Program-made: the position numbers and the translations under genes
Part shown: positions 42,584 to 50,975 of the stretch, one piece after another
Layout of the letters: the number at the start of each line of letters is the position of its first letter
How positions within the stretch are numbered: the stretch's first letter is position 1
Source: UBA2784 sp964494625
GTDB taxonomy: Bacteria > Pseudomonadota > Alphaproteobacteria > Micropepsales > Micropepsaceae
DNA: 64,000 nt
Direction of reading: 5' to 3'
Assembly (NCBI GenBank): GCA_964494625.1
Contig: CAZBRT010000003.1
Span: forward strand, 124,001-188,000
Notes under the pieces: generated by a model
What the model was told of the DNA's origin: nothing
The model's database searches: none
Seen by the model: the letters and a program-made list of their open reading frames with translations, nothing else

Positions 42584-44082
42584 GCACGCTGACCAAGGAA
42601 AAAATCTTTGCTGCCCTCGGTCTTTCCGCGACGTCGGGGGATCATCCCGTGCGCTCGCCGATCGACGGCCAAATGATCGGGCGCGTCGCCTATGACACAC
42701 CAGCGCAAGTTGAAGCGAAGGTCGCTCGCGCGGACGCCGCATTCCGCTCCTGGCGCAATGTGCCGGCCCCGCGCCGTGGCGAACTGGTGCGCCTTCTGGG
42801 CGAGGAATTGCGCGCCAACAAGGAAGCGCTGGGCGGGCTTGTCTCGCTGGAAGCCGGCAAGATCCTGCAGGAGGGTCTTGGCGAAGTGCAGGAGATGATC
42901 GACATCTGTGATTTTGCCGTTGGTCTGTCGCGCCAGCTTTACGGCCTCACCATCGCGTCCGAGCGACCCGGCCACCGCATGACGGAAACCTGGCATCCGC
43001 TGGGGCCGGTTGCGATCATCACTGCGTTCAACTTTCCGGTCGCGGTGTGGGCGTGGAACGCAGCGCTTGCGCTCGTCTGCGGCAATTCAACCCTCTGGAA
43101 GCCGTCAGAGAAAACACCGCTGACAGCTGTTGCCGTGCTCAATCTTTTCGCGCGCGCGGTCAAACGTTTCGGCGATGCGCCCGAAGGGCTTGCCGAACTC
43201 GTGCTGGGAGAGCGTGCGGCGGGCGAGGCGCTTTGCCGCGATGCGCGCATTCCGCTTGTCAGTGCCACGGGGTCCACGCGGATGGGACGTGCCATCGGGC
43301 CATTGGTTGCCGAGCGTTTCGGGCGCACGCTTCTGGAGCTGGGCGGCAACAATGCGATGATCGTCGCCCCCTCGGCCGATTTGGGCCTTGCGGAGCGCGC
43401 GGTCCTTTTTTCCGCCGTCGGCACGGCTGGCCAGCGCTGCACGACCTTGCGGCGCCTCATCGTGCACAGCTCGGTTCATGACCAGTTGGTGCCGCGCCTG
43501 AAGGCCCTGTTCAGCCGCGTGCGCATCGGCAATCCGCTTGAGCAGGGCACATTGATCGGCCCGCTGATCGACAAGGCGTCGTTCGACGCCATGCAGCGCG
43601 CGTTGGCCCAGGCGAAGGCCGAAGGCGGCATCGTGACGGGCGGCCAGCGCGTCAATGAGACCGCAGGCGCTGACGCCTGGTACGTGCAGCCCGCCATTGT
43701 GGAGATGAAAGCGCAGAGCGCCATTGTCTGCCACGAGACATTCGCGCCGATCCTTTATGTGCTGCGCTATGACAATTATGACGAAGCGGTCGCGCTTCAG
43801 AATGCCGTGCCGCAGGGTCTGTCGAGCTGCATCTTCACGCGCGACCTGCAGGAGGCCGAGCGCTTCATGGCGGCATCGGGCAGTGATTGCGGCATTGCCA
43901 ATGTGAATATCGGCCCGTCAGGTGCCGAGATCGGCGGCGCGTTCGGTGGCGAGAAGGAAACGGGTGGCGGGCGTGAATCCGGTTCCGACAGCTGGCGCGC
44001 TTACATGCGCCGCCAGACAGCGACGGTGAATTATTCCAACGCGCTGCCGCTGGCCCAGGGCATCAAGTTCGACGCGGATTGA
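42580..44082 (+). CDS. amaB: ALDH7 aldehyde dehydrogenase (aminoadipate semialdehyde dehydrogenase)
   Basis: The 500-residue protein is an antiquitin-type aldehyde dehydrogenase: the catalytic Cys287 in GTAGQRCTTLRRL, the general base Glu253 in LLELGGNNAMI, and the C-terminal GAEIGGAFGGEKETGGGRES. ALDH7 enzymes oxidise 2-aminoadipate 6-semialdehyde (piperideine-6-carboxylate) to 2-aminoadipate with NAD(P). Location after a LysDH-like gene supports this substrate. It is the last gene of the cluster. Confidence 0.9.
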   Translation: MSTLTKEKIFAALGLSATSGDHPVRSPIDGQMIGRVAYDTPAQVEAKVARADAAFRSWRNVPAPRRGELVRLLGEELRANKEALGGLVSLEAGKILQEGLGEVQEMIDICDFAVGLSRQLYGLTIASERPGHRMTETWHPLGPVAIITAFNFPVAVWAWNAALALVCGNSTLWKPSEKTPLTAVAVLNLFARAVKRFGDAPEGLAELVLGERAAGEALCRDARIPLVSATGSTRMGRAIGPLVAERFGRTLLELGGNNAMIVAPSADLGLAERAVLFSAVGTAGQRCTTLRRLIVHSSVHDQLVPRLKALFSRVRIGNPLEQGTLIGPLIDKASFDAMQRALAQAKAEGGIVTGGQRVNETAGADAWYVQPAIVEMKAQSAIVCHETFAPILYVLRYDNYDEAVALQNAVPQGLSSCIFTRDLQEAERFMAASGSDCGIANVNIGPSGAEIGGAFGGEKETGGGRESGSDSWRAYMRRQTATVNYSNALPLAQGIKFDAD

Positions 44083-44163
44083 GGTCGCGCTCGCCCCTCG
44101 TTAACCGGAATTTGACCATAGGCTCCCTTTCGGCTGCCCTGCACGATAGGCTTCCCCCGCAAA

Positions 44164-44346
44164 ATGTGCGGGATGCGTATCATGCCCTCTTCAAGGTCAT
44201 TTTCATTGGCGCGGCTTGGCGGCATCGCGGTCTGCGCGATCGTCGTGCTTGGCATTGATGCTGACCCGATGCTGGCAACATCGCTTGGTGTGCTCGCGGG
44301 TGCGTTGGCGACCTATGCGCTGGCCCGTGCAGGCCTTGGCGGCTGA
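44164..44346 (+). CDS. Possible small membrane protein, unknown
   Basis: A 60-codon frame (or 57 from the ATG at 44173) with two hydrophobic stretches (GGIAVCAIVVLGIDAD and ATSLGVLAGALATYALARAG). It ends two bases before the motA stop and converges on it. A TTAA-CCGGAAT-TTGA element lies about 60 bases upstream. No ribosome site stands out and no family is recognised, so it may not be a gene. Confidence 0.3.
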   Translation: MCGMRIMPSSRSFSLARLGGIAVCAIVVLGIDADPMLATSLGVLAGALATYALARAGLGG

Positions 44347-44348
44347 GG

Positions 44349-45218
44349 TCAGACTTCAACCGGCGTCGTCTTGATCGCTTCTTCCAGCTGGACAAAGCTC
44401 GGCTGGGCGGTGCTGGGCACGCTGCCGCGGCCGATCTCGACAGACACTTGCGCCGAGTTGCCGTGGAGATGGGCGACCATCACGTCGCGGATGACCTGAT
44501 AATAATGCGCTTCCTCGTCATAGATCGCCTTGAGACGGGCAGCGAAGGGGCCGACAAAGCCATAGGCGAGGAACACGCCGAGGAAGGTACCGACGAGGGC
44601 ACCGCCGATCATGCCGCCCAGCACTTCAGGCGGCTCGGTGATCGCACCCATGGTCTTGATGATGCCGAGCACGGCGGCAACGATGCCGAGGGCCGGCAGG
44701 CCGTCCGCCATGGTCTGCATGGCATGGGCGGGTTCTGACGCCTCGTGATGGTGCTTCTCGAGAAGCTTTTCCATCGCCGTTTCGACCTGGTGCGGGTCTT
44801 CAAGGCTCATCGTCATCATGCGCAGCGTGTCGCAGATGAAGTCGATGGCGAAATGGTCATGCAGAACGTTGGGGTAGCGCTTGAAGATCGAGGACTCAGC
44901 GGGGTTCTCGATGTGCTGCTCCAGCGCGATCAGCCCCTTCGTCTTCATCGTCTTGGTGATCAGGAAGAGAAGGCACAGGAGGTCGCGGTAATCCTGGGGC
45001 TTCCACTTCGGGCCCTTCATGATCTTGCCGAAATCGCCGAGCGTGCGCTTGATCGAATGGCTTGAGCCGGCGATCAGGAAGGCACCGACCGCAGCGCCGC
45101 CGATCATCATCAACTCGAAGGGCAACGAGTGCAGGATAACCTCAAAATGGCCGCCGGCGGCCATAAAGCCGCCGAACACCATGGCGAACACAACGACAAT
45201 ACCGCCAATCTGCAACAT
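44349..45218 (-). CDS. motA: Flagellar stator protein MotA
   Basis: MotA, with MotB, is the proton-driven stator. The 289-residue protein has the MotA pattern: MLQIGGIVVVFAMVFGGFMA, the second helix with IGGAAVGAFLIAGS, a long cytoplasmic loop with charged residues that face FliG, and helices three and four with GIVAAVLGIIKTMGAI and GALVGTFLGVFLAYGFVGP. motB does not follow in this window, which is unusual, though the two are often split in alphaproteobacteria. A near-CtrA box lies upstream. Confidence 0.95.
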   Translation of the reverse strand: MLQIGGIVVVFAMVFGGFMAAGGHFEVILHSLPFELMMIGGAAVGAFLIAGSSHSIKRTLGDFGKIMKGPKWKPQDYRDLLCLLFLITKTMKTKGLIALEQHIENPAESSIFKRYPNVLHDHFAIDFICDTLRMMTMSLEDPHQVETAMEKLLEKHHHEASEPAHAMQTMADGLPALGIVAAVLGIIKTMGAITEPPEVLGGMIGGALVGTFLGVFLAYGFVGPFAARLKAIYDEEAHYYQVIRDVMVAHLHGNSAQVSVEIGRGSVPSTAQPSFVQLEEAIKTTPVEV

Positions 45219-45294
45219 GGCTGGCCCGAACTCCTGCGGCTGAACCCAAGCGGCAGTATCTGCGGCGAACCTTTAAGGATGGCTGACCACAACC

Positions 45295-45309
45295 CTAACG
45301 GATGCTTAA
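45295..45309 (-). promoter_or_regulatory. Near-consensus CtrA box upstream of motA
   Basis: On the minus strand TTAA, seven bases (GCATCCG), TTAG: one mismatch to TTAA-N7-TTAA. It lies 77 bases before the motA start, immediately beyond the stop of the upstream gene. Motif and position are the only evidence. Confidence 0.4.
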
Positions 45310-45812
45310 CCGCCAAAGCGGGCGCGCACTGCGGCCACATACTCGCGCGCTTCCACGCGGCCATTGAGTTCGTCCGCCCAGCGGCGGAAGCGCTTTTCCA
45401 TGCGGGCGGGTTCAACGCCCAGCTGCGCCATGGCAACGCCCGCGTTCACACTCTCGCCGTACCAGGCGATGAGGCCATGTGACAGGCGGAAGCGCGAAAT
45501 GCCGTCAATCAGCACACGCTTGCCCTGGAAGGCGGGAATTTTCGACACGAATGACGACAGCGAGCGGGCATAGCCGGTTTCGCCATCGGTCACGGGATCA
45601 AAGAAGCGCCAGTCATATTCACCGGCATCGCGCCAGAAAAGATTCTGGAGCATGTCGATGATGGCGGTGCGGCCCTGATGCGGGCCATAGATGTAGTCGT
45701 CATAGACGGCATCGGGCGTGAAGCAGGCGGCAAAGCCATCGGCATCGCCGCTTGATGCGCATTCGCCCAGCCGCGCGAGCAGGCCCGCAAATCCTGCCTG
45801 ATCGAGTTTCAT
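45306..45812 (-). CDS. SnoaL/NTF2-like fold protein
   Basis: A 168-residue protein with the NTF2-like cone fold pattern: an N-terminal helix pair (LLARLGECASSGDADGFAAC), FTPDAVYDDYIYGPHQGR, IIDMLQNLFW and later strands ending RFRLSHGLIAWYGES. Such folds serve as small ligand pockets in isomerases, dehydratases and binding proteins. The ATG at 45812 has AGGAGCAGGA upstream. No neighbouring gene suggests a substrate. Confidence 0.75.
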   Translation of the reverse strand: MKLDQAGFAGLLARLGECASSGDADGFAACFTPDAVYDDYIYGPHQGRTAIIDMLQNLFWRDAGEYDWRFFDPVTDGETGYARSLSSFVSKIPAFQGKRVLIDGISRFRLSHGLIAWYGESVNAGVAMAQLGVEPARMEKRFRRWADELNGRVEAREYVAAVRARFGG

Positions 45813-45893
45813 GTCCTGCTCCTGCTTCGTCATTGATGCGGGGAGCGAGACTAGCGGGGCCGACGCCTCATGCAAGCCGCCGTCCGCCGCAGA

Positions 45894-46622
45894 TCAGGCC
45901 GCCTTCGCGTCTGTGGCTTCATCCTCCCACCCGGCTTCGGGCAGGGCGCCCACCAAAACCGCGCTGTCATCAAGAAAAACGGCGGCAGCGCGATCCACGC
46001 GCGTGAGCGCACCTTCGAGCGCGCGGCGCACGGCAGCAATTTCGGAGGACGCAGCGAAATCGCCTGTCACTTCGGGCAGGTCAAATCCTCTGGCGCCGTT
46101 GGTGAGGTCAACGGCACGCACGGCATGTCGCGCCTTGCCCGCGCGGTCGAGGGTGATCTCAAGGATCGCGCGCGAGCCGTTGGCGAGGTTGATCGTGCCA
46201 AAGCCCGCCAGTTCGGCGGCGCGATTCACGCCCTCGCGCAGGGCACCATAGCGCTCGGCCAGGAGCGCGCGCTGGGCAAGGTCGGGAATGGTTGCGGCAT
46301 CTTCCGCCAGATCCAGCGACTCCTTGAGGATGGCGCGGATCGTGTCGGATGCCAAAAGCGCGTTCTCGATGGCCGCAAGCCCGTCGGCAACCGCCTGCTG
46401 GACCTCCAGATCAAGGGCGGCGATGCGGTTTGAGGCGCGCGCCACACGCGAAAGGCTGGGCGGCGGCTCGCCGGAAGGTTCCGCGCGCCAGACAATTTCC
46501 GGCTTGCGCGCAAAGAACCAGTCGAGGAACCTTGACCACGCCGTCGGGCCTGCCATTGCCTGACAGGTGGGCTGACAGGCGGCCCCTTGCAGCGTGCCCG
46601 TTTCCATACTTTCCTGCGCCAT
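45894..46622 (-). CDS. Flagellin-core-like protein of unknown function
   Basis: The 242-residue product has no signal peptide. Residues 61-150 look like the flagellin D1 core: a helix IENALLASDTIRAILKESLD, then LAQRALLAERYGALREGVNR, and a turn FGTINLANGS, much like the flagellin ALQAEYQALLDEINRIA...NG..LLDG pattern. A second helix near 185-220 (AAVRRALEGALTRVDRAAAV) mirrors the C-terminal D1 helix. The outer D0 helices that drive filament assembly are missing, and a Trp/Phe-rich segment precedes the core. It lies near motA. It could be an accessory filament, regulatory or degenerate flagellin-like protein; the family is inferred by eye. Confidence 0.6.
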   Translation of the reverse strand: MAQESMETGTLQGAACQPTCQAMAGPTAWSRFLDWFFARKPEIVWRAEPSGEPPPSLSRVARASNRIAALDLEVQQAVADGLAAIENALLASDTIRAILKESLDLAEDAATIPDLAQRALLAERYGALREGVNRAAELAGFGTINLANGSRAILEITLDRAGKARHAVRAVDLTNGARGFDLPEVTGDFAASSEIAAVRRALEGALTRVDRAAAVFLDDSAVLVGALPEAGWEDEATDAKAA

Positions 46623-46745
46623 GATCAAGCCCCGTCAGATGCGGTTGTTTCCTGACTGCCAGAGTAGCGGCGGGGTGTTATCGGGCGTTTTCGGCGCGGG
46701 CGAGCAATTGATTCAAATTCGCCTCAAACCCCATCGGGAAGCGGC

Positions 46746-47216
46746 ATGAACAAGTTCGCGTCAAAGAGCCTTTCCCTGTTCCACCGCATGGTGCGAAAGG
46801 CGCGCGCGATCCGGGCAAATTTCGCCATCGGCGTGCACGGGATCGTGGTGAACGAGGCGGGCGCCGTGCTGCTGGTCCGCCATACCTATATCGACGGCTG
46901 GTATCTGCCGGGCGGCGGCGTCAAGCGGCGCGAGACGCTGGAAGCAGGGTTGCGCCGCGAGTTGCGCGAAGAAGTGGGTGTGACGTTTGAGGGTGCGCCG
47001 GAACTCTTCGGCACCTACTCCCATCTTGCTGATGGCCGCTCGCTGCATGTGACGCTGTTCGTGGTGCGGCGCTTTCACATGGCACCAAAGCCCAATGTCG
47101 AAATCGCGGCATGGGCCTTCTTTCCGGTCGATGGGCTGCCGACCGGAACCTCGCCACCCGTCCGGCGACGGCTTGCGGAGTTTACCGGCAAGTCGCCCCG
47201 CGCCCTCGTGTGGTGA
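46746..47216 (+). CDS. NUDIX hydrolase
   Basis: A 156-residue NUDIX protein with the box GGGVKRRETLEAGLRRELRE followed by EVGV. NUDIX enzymes hydrolyse nucleoside diphosphates linked to another moiety. The basic N-terminal extension (about 30 residues) precedes the core. Substrate cannot be deduced. It converges on an SDR gene with a weak hairpin between. Confidence 0.88.
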   Translation: MNKFASKSLSLFHRMVRKARAIRANFAIGVHGIVVNEAGAVLLVRHTYIDGWYLPGGGVKRRETLEAGLRRELREEVGVTFEGAPELFGTYSHLADGRSLHVTLFVVRRFHMAPKPNVEIAAWAFFPVDGLPTGTSPPVRRRLAEFTGKSPRALVW

Positions 47217-47272
47217 GGGGGTATGGCCTCCTCAGCGTTTTGGCAGGGAGATCCATGTCGATTTCATCTTCC

Positions 47273-47298
47273 GCCTCCCCATTTTTCGAAAGGGAGGC
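47273..47298. terminator. Weak hairpin between convergent NUDIX and SDR genes
   Basis: GCCTCCC at 47273-47279 and GGGAGGC at 47292-47298 form a seven-base stem with a 12-base A/T-rich loop. It lies between the two stop codons and may terminate either gene, but lacks a clear T run. Confidence 0.35.
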
Positions 47299-47323
47299 CG
47301 AAGGGACAACAAAATCGAACTGG

Positions 47324-48241
47324 TTACACCGGATCCCAGCCGAAGACCGAAACGGTTGCGCCCAGATCGTAAAAATTGGGCTTCATCGCAGGCATGGCGT
47401 GGTTGCCGATGGTCTCGGGCGTCCAGCCTTCGATCTTGCCGAGACCGCGCAACGGGCGCGACTGGCTCATCAGGAAAATCTCGTTGCCACGCGCCACAAA
47501 CACCTGGCCGGAGACGTCCTTGCAGGCGGGTGACGCCAGGCTGACGGCAAGCTGCGCCACCTGGTCGGCGCGCATGTAGTTCTTCATGCGCTCGACACGC
47601 TTGGCCGATGCCTCGTCCTTGACCGGAATGGTGGCGATCATGCGGCTCCAGGCGAAGGGCGCGATCACGTTGGAGCGCACATTCTTCTGCAGGCCCTCCA
47701 TGGCGACGATGCGTGACAAGCCGGCCACGCCCATCTTGGCGGCGGCGTAATTTGCCTGACCGATATTGCCGATGATGCCACTGGTCGAGGTGAACATCAC
47801 ATACGAGCCTTCGCCCTGCTCGCGGAAATGCTCGATGGAGGCGCGACAGACATTGTAGGCGCCGTTCAGGTGCACATCGATGACGAGATCCCAGTCTGCA
47901 TCCGTCATTTTGTGGAACATGGTGTCGCGCAGGATGCCGGCCGGATTGATGACGGCATGCAGGCCGCCAAGCTCGTCCTTTGCCTGTTCGATCATCTGCT
48001 TGACGGCCGTGCGGTTGGTGACGCTTTCCGAGTTCGATGCCGCCTTGCCGCCCATGGCACGGATTTCGCGCGCCACCTGCTCGGCGGGGCCGGCCGAACC
48101 TTCGTCGCCACCTGCAACCGAGCCGCCAAGGTCATTCACCAGAACGGCTGCGCCTTCGCGCGCAGCCAGCATCGCGCATTCCTTGCCGATGCCGTTGGCG
48201 CCGCCCGTGACCAGCACGACTTTTCCGTCAAGCACACCCAT
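47324..48241 (-). CDS. SDR-family oxidoreductase (3-hydroxyacyl-CoA dehydrogenase type)
   Basis: The 305-residue protein is a short-chain dehydrogenase: TGGANGIG cofactor motif near 13-20, VLVNDLGG, catalytic Ser in STSGIIGNIG and the YAAAK catalytic pair. It resembles bacterial relatives of the dehydrogenase domain of peroxisomal multifunctional enzyme 2 (LGGLHAVINPAGILRD, MTDADWDLVIDVHLNGAY). The usual NNAG structural motif reads NPAG. It could act on 3-hydroxyacyl-CoA or a steroid-like alcohol; the substrate is unknown. Confidence 0.85.
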   Translation of the reverse strand: MGVLDGKVVLVTGGANGIGKECAMLAAREGAAVLVNDLGGSVAGGDEGSAGPAEQVAREIRAMGGKAASNSESVTNRTAVKQMIEQAKDELGGLHAVINPAGILRDTMFHKMTDADWDLVIDVHLNGAYNVCRASIEHFREQGEGSYVMFTSTSGIIGNIGQANYAAAKMGVAGLSRIVAMEGLQKNVRSNVIAPFAWSRMIATIPVKDEASAKRVERMKNYMRADQVAQLAVSLASPACKDVSGQVFVARGNEIFLMSQSRPLRGLGKIEGWTPETIGNHAMPAMKPNFYDLGATVSVFGWDPV

Positions 48242-48385
48242 TTCGCATTCTCCTTCAACCTGTCCCCTTTGCCCGGGGTTGGGCGGAGCCTAGCGCTTTG
48301 CCTTGCGCAATTCCAAGCCATGAAGAGAGCTTCCGTTGCGGCGTCTTGCCCCTTAAAAGGGGCCGCCAGCCCCAGAGGATGACCC

Positions 48386-48919
48386 ATGGTCGATATCAAC
48401 CGCGAACGCCCCGAAGACGTGCCGCACATCGATGCGCTGATCGATGTCTGTTTCGGGCCGGGCCGCTTTGCCAAGACCGCCTATCGGCTGCGTGAGGGCG
48501 TCAATCCTGTGGCCGAGCTTTCCTTCGTGGCCTATGAGGACAAGGACCTGCGCGGATCACTGCGCTTCTGGCCGGTGATGATCGGCACCTCGCAGGCGCT
48601 CCTGCTCGGGCCTGTCGTTGTCCCGCATGACCAGCGCGGCCGTGGCATCGGCATCATGTTGATGGAGACCGCGATTGCCGAAGCCAAAAGGCTGGGCCAC
48701 CGGCTGATCGTGCTGGTGGGTGACGAGCCCTACTATGCCAAGGTCGGCTTCAAGCTGGTGCCCAAGGGACAGATCCTGATGCCAGGCCCCGTCAATCTTT
48801 CGCGGCTTCTCTATCTGGAGCTGGAAGAGGGTGCGCTGGCGGAAGCGAAGGGTGTCGTCTCGCGGCCCGTGCCCGACATCAAAGTCGCGGCGTCGTCAGC
48901 GCCTGTTGTCGTGGCTTAG
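48386..48919 (+). CDS. GNAT-family N-acetyltransferase
   Basis: A 177-residue GNAT protein with the acetyl-CoA-binding region LLGPVVVPHDQRGRGIGIML (the Q/R-x-x-G-x-G/A loop is QRGRGIG), followed by the helix METAIAEAKRLGHR and LIVLVGDEPYYAKVGF. AGAGGA precedes the ATG at 48386. The acceptor substrate is unknown. Its end overlaps the next, convergent gene by four bases. Confidence 0.88.
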   Translation: MVDINRERPEDVPHIDALIDVCFGPGRFAKTAYRLREGVNPVAELSFVAYEDKDLRGSLRFWPVMIGTSQALLLGPVVVPHDQRGRGIGIMLMETAIAEAKRLGHRLIVLVGDEPYYAKVGFKLVPKGQILMPGPVNLSRLLYLELEEGALAEAKGVVSRPVPDIKVAASSAPVVVA

Positions 48920-50973
48920 CGACCCTCGCGCAGCCACGCGAAGAACCACAAGCCCAGTGCCAACAGCAATGACACCCATGGGTTCATCAAGGGCGTCTGG
49001 CGCATCGACGTGGTGACGATGCTGTTTGTCTCATTGATCGCAACCCAGCCATTGCCGGCGGCACGGCGGCCACGTTCCACCCGGCGCAGGGCGGGCACGC
49101 CATCTTCGCCCAGCCAGACCTCGCCGCCATTCGATGCCTCGCGGAGCGCCATCAGCGGTTCGCCGCTGGTGCGCACGTCTTCGAACTCTTCAAGATTGAG
49201 CGGACCGGAAGCGGCAACGGCGGTGAAGGTGCCATCGCTGATGCGATAGAGGCCCAATTCGGTTGCAGCCATCGTCGCCTCGAAAATCCCGGGCGTGCGC
49301 TCGGCTGTCGGCAGGCGCGTCTCGTCGCCCGATGGCGACGTCACGGTCACCTGGGGCGCCGTTGGTTCCATCGTATGGCGACGGATGGTGAGCACACCGG
49401 CCTCTGCAGAGGCGGTCAGGCGTTCTTCCTCAAGGTCCGGCTCTTTCATCAACCAATGGGCAAGGCGCCGCAGCAATTCGGCCTGCGGGCCGCCGCCCTC
49501 AAAGCCGCGGGTCCAGAGCCATGCATGATCGGACAGAAGCATCGCGACCCGGCCCTCGCCCGCGCGGTCCAGCACCAGAAGGGGATGGCCCGCACCTGAC
49601 ATCAGCGTGTGGCCCGATGCCGCCTCGGTCACGACTTCGCGGAACCAGCGGCCCCATTGGGCTTCGCGGCTGCCTTCATTGGCGCCGGGCAGCGACTGGG
49701 TCACAGGATGGCGCGCGCCGTCGCCCGTGACCTCCGGCTTGAAGCCCTGTTCGATGACTTCGCCGGTCGGGCGGGCCGGCAAGAGGAAGCCGAGATCGGT
49801 CAAATAGATCGACATCGGCGAGGCATAGTCGGTTCCCGCCGCGACCAGAACGGCGCCGCCCTTGCGCACATAGTCGGCAAGGTTTGTGTAGTAGTCGGGC
49901 GGCAGGATGCCGCGCTGCTGATACCGGTCGAAGATCACGAGATCGAACTGGTCGAGCTTGTCCACGAACAATTCGCGCGTGGGGAATGCGATCAGCGACA
50001 ATTCCTCGATCGGCGTTGCATCCTGCTTTTCAGGCGGACGCAAAATCGTGAAGTGGACGAGATCAACCGAAGGATCAGCCTTCAGGAGATCGCGCCAGGT
50101 GCGCTCACCGGGATGGGGCTCACCCGAGATGAGGAGCACGCGCAGCCGGTCGCGGATGACATTGACGGCGATGACGGCGCGATTGTTGTAGCGCGTCAGC
50201 TCCTGCGGACCCGGTTCGACTTCGATCTCGATGACGTTCTCGCCGGGATGGGGAAGCGTGAAGCTCAGAGGCTGGCTCTGGCCGACCGGCACGGTGGCGG
50301 ACGCCAGCGGTTCGCCATCGACCGTCAGCGTGATGCGGGCCGAGGCTGCGGCACCTGACTCCGGCGCGCCCAGATCGTCCACACGCACGCGCATCGAGAC
50401 GGGCTCGTCACTGATGGCAAAGCGCGGCGCTTCCTCGATGGTGAGCTTGCGGTCCTGCTCGTTGCGGTCACCGGAGAGAAGCACGTGGAGCGGTCCCGGC
50501 CCCGGCATGGTGCCCGGCACGTCGTGCACCTGGCCGTCGGTGATGAAGAAACTTGCCGCCAGACGCTCGGGCGGCACATCGGCGGTTGCCTGTGCGAGCG
50601 CCGCAAACAATTGGGTGCCGCCGGAACTTGCCGTGCCGCTTTCCACGATCCGCACATCGACATGGCCAAGGCGCTGCAGCGCCGCCTCAAGCGCGTCGCG
50701 TGCCTCGCGTGTGCGTTCGGCGCGTTCGCCGATGTCCTGGCTTGCAGACGTATCGACAACGATGGCGACGACATCGGGCAGGCGCTTGCCCTCTGACTCG
50801 ATCATCAGCGGATTGGCGAGCAAGAGCAGGGCAACGGACGCAGCTGCCGTGCGCGCGATGGCGCCGCGTGCGCGACGCCACAGGGCCAGCGCACACGGTA
50901 TCGCCAGCAAAAGCGCCAGCAGAACAAGGCCAGTGTCCGGCAGAAGCGGCTCGAAGATGAAATCAAGTCCCAT
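48916..50973 (-). CDS. Membrane protein with glutamine-amidotransferase-like domain
   Basis: The 685-residue protein has two N-terminal membrane helices (about 15-55), a vWA-like segment starting VAIVVDTSASQDIGER, an Ig-like region, and a class I amidotransferase-like domain (about 280-420) with RKGGAVLVAAGTDYA in place of a catalytic cysteine loop. A C-terminal membrane helix (LLLALGLWFFAW) follows. It is the last gene of the moxR-DUF58-DUF4159 operon, a common alphaproteobacterial set. The amidotransferase-like domain is probably non-catalytic. The function is unknown; an envelope or complex-assembly role is inferred from the MoxR partner. Confidence 0.75.
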   Translation of the reverse strand: MGLDFIFEPLLPDTGLVLLALLLAIPCALALWRRARGAIARTAAASVALLLLANPLMIESEGKRLPDVVAIVVDTSASQDIGERAERTREARDALEAALQRLGHVDVRIVESGTASSGGTQLFAALAQATADVPPERLAASFFITDGQVHDVPGTMPGPGPLHVLLSGDRNEQDRKLTIEEAPRFAISDEPVSMRVRVDDLGAPESGAAASARITLTVDGEPLASATVPVGQSQPLSFTLPHPGENVIEIEVEPGPQELTRYNNRAVIAVNVIRDRLRVLLISGEPHPGERTWRDLLKADPSVDLVHFTILRPPEKQDATPIEELSLIAFPTRELFVDKLDQFDLVIFDRYQQRGILPPDYYTNLADYVRKGGAVLVAAGTDYASPMSIYLTDLGFLLPARPTGEVIEQGFKPEVTGDGARHPVTQSLPGANEGSREAQWGRWFREVVTEAASGHTLMSGAGHPLLVLDRAGEGRVAMLLSDHAWLWTRGFEGGGPQAELLRRLAHWLMKEPDLEEERLTASAEAGVLTIRRHTMEPTAPQVTVTSPSGDETRLPTAERTPGIFEATMAATELGLYRISDGTFTAVAASGPLNLEEFEDVRTSGEPLMALREASNGGEVWLGEDGVPALRRVERGRRAAGNGWVAINETNSIVTTSMRQTPLMNPWVSLLLALGLWFFAWLREGR

Positions 50974-50975
50974 GC

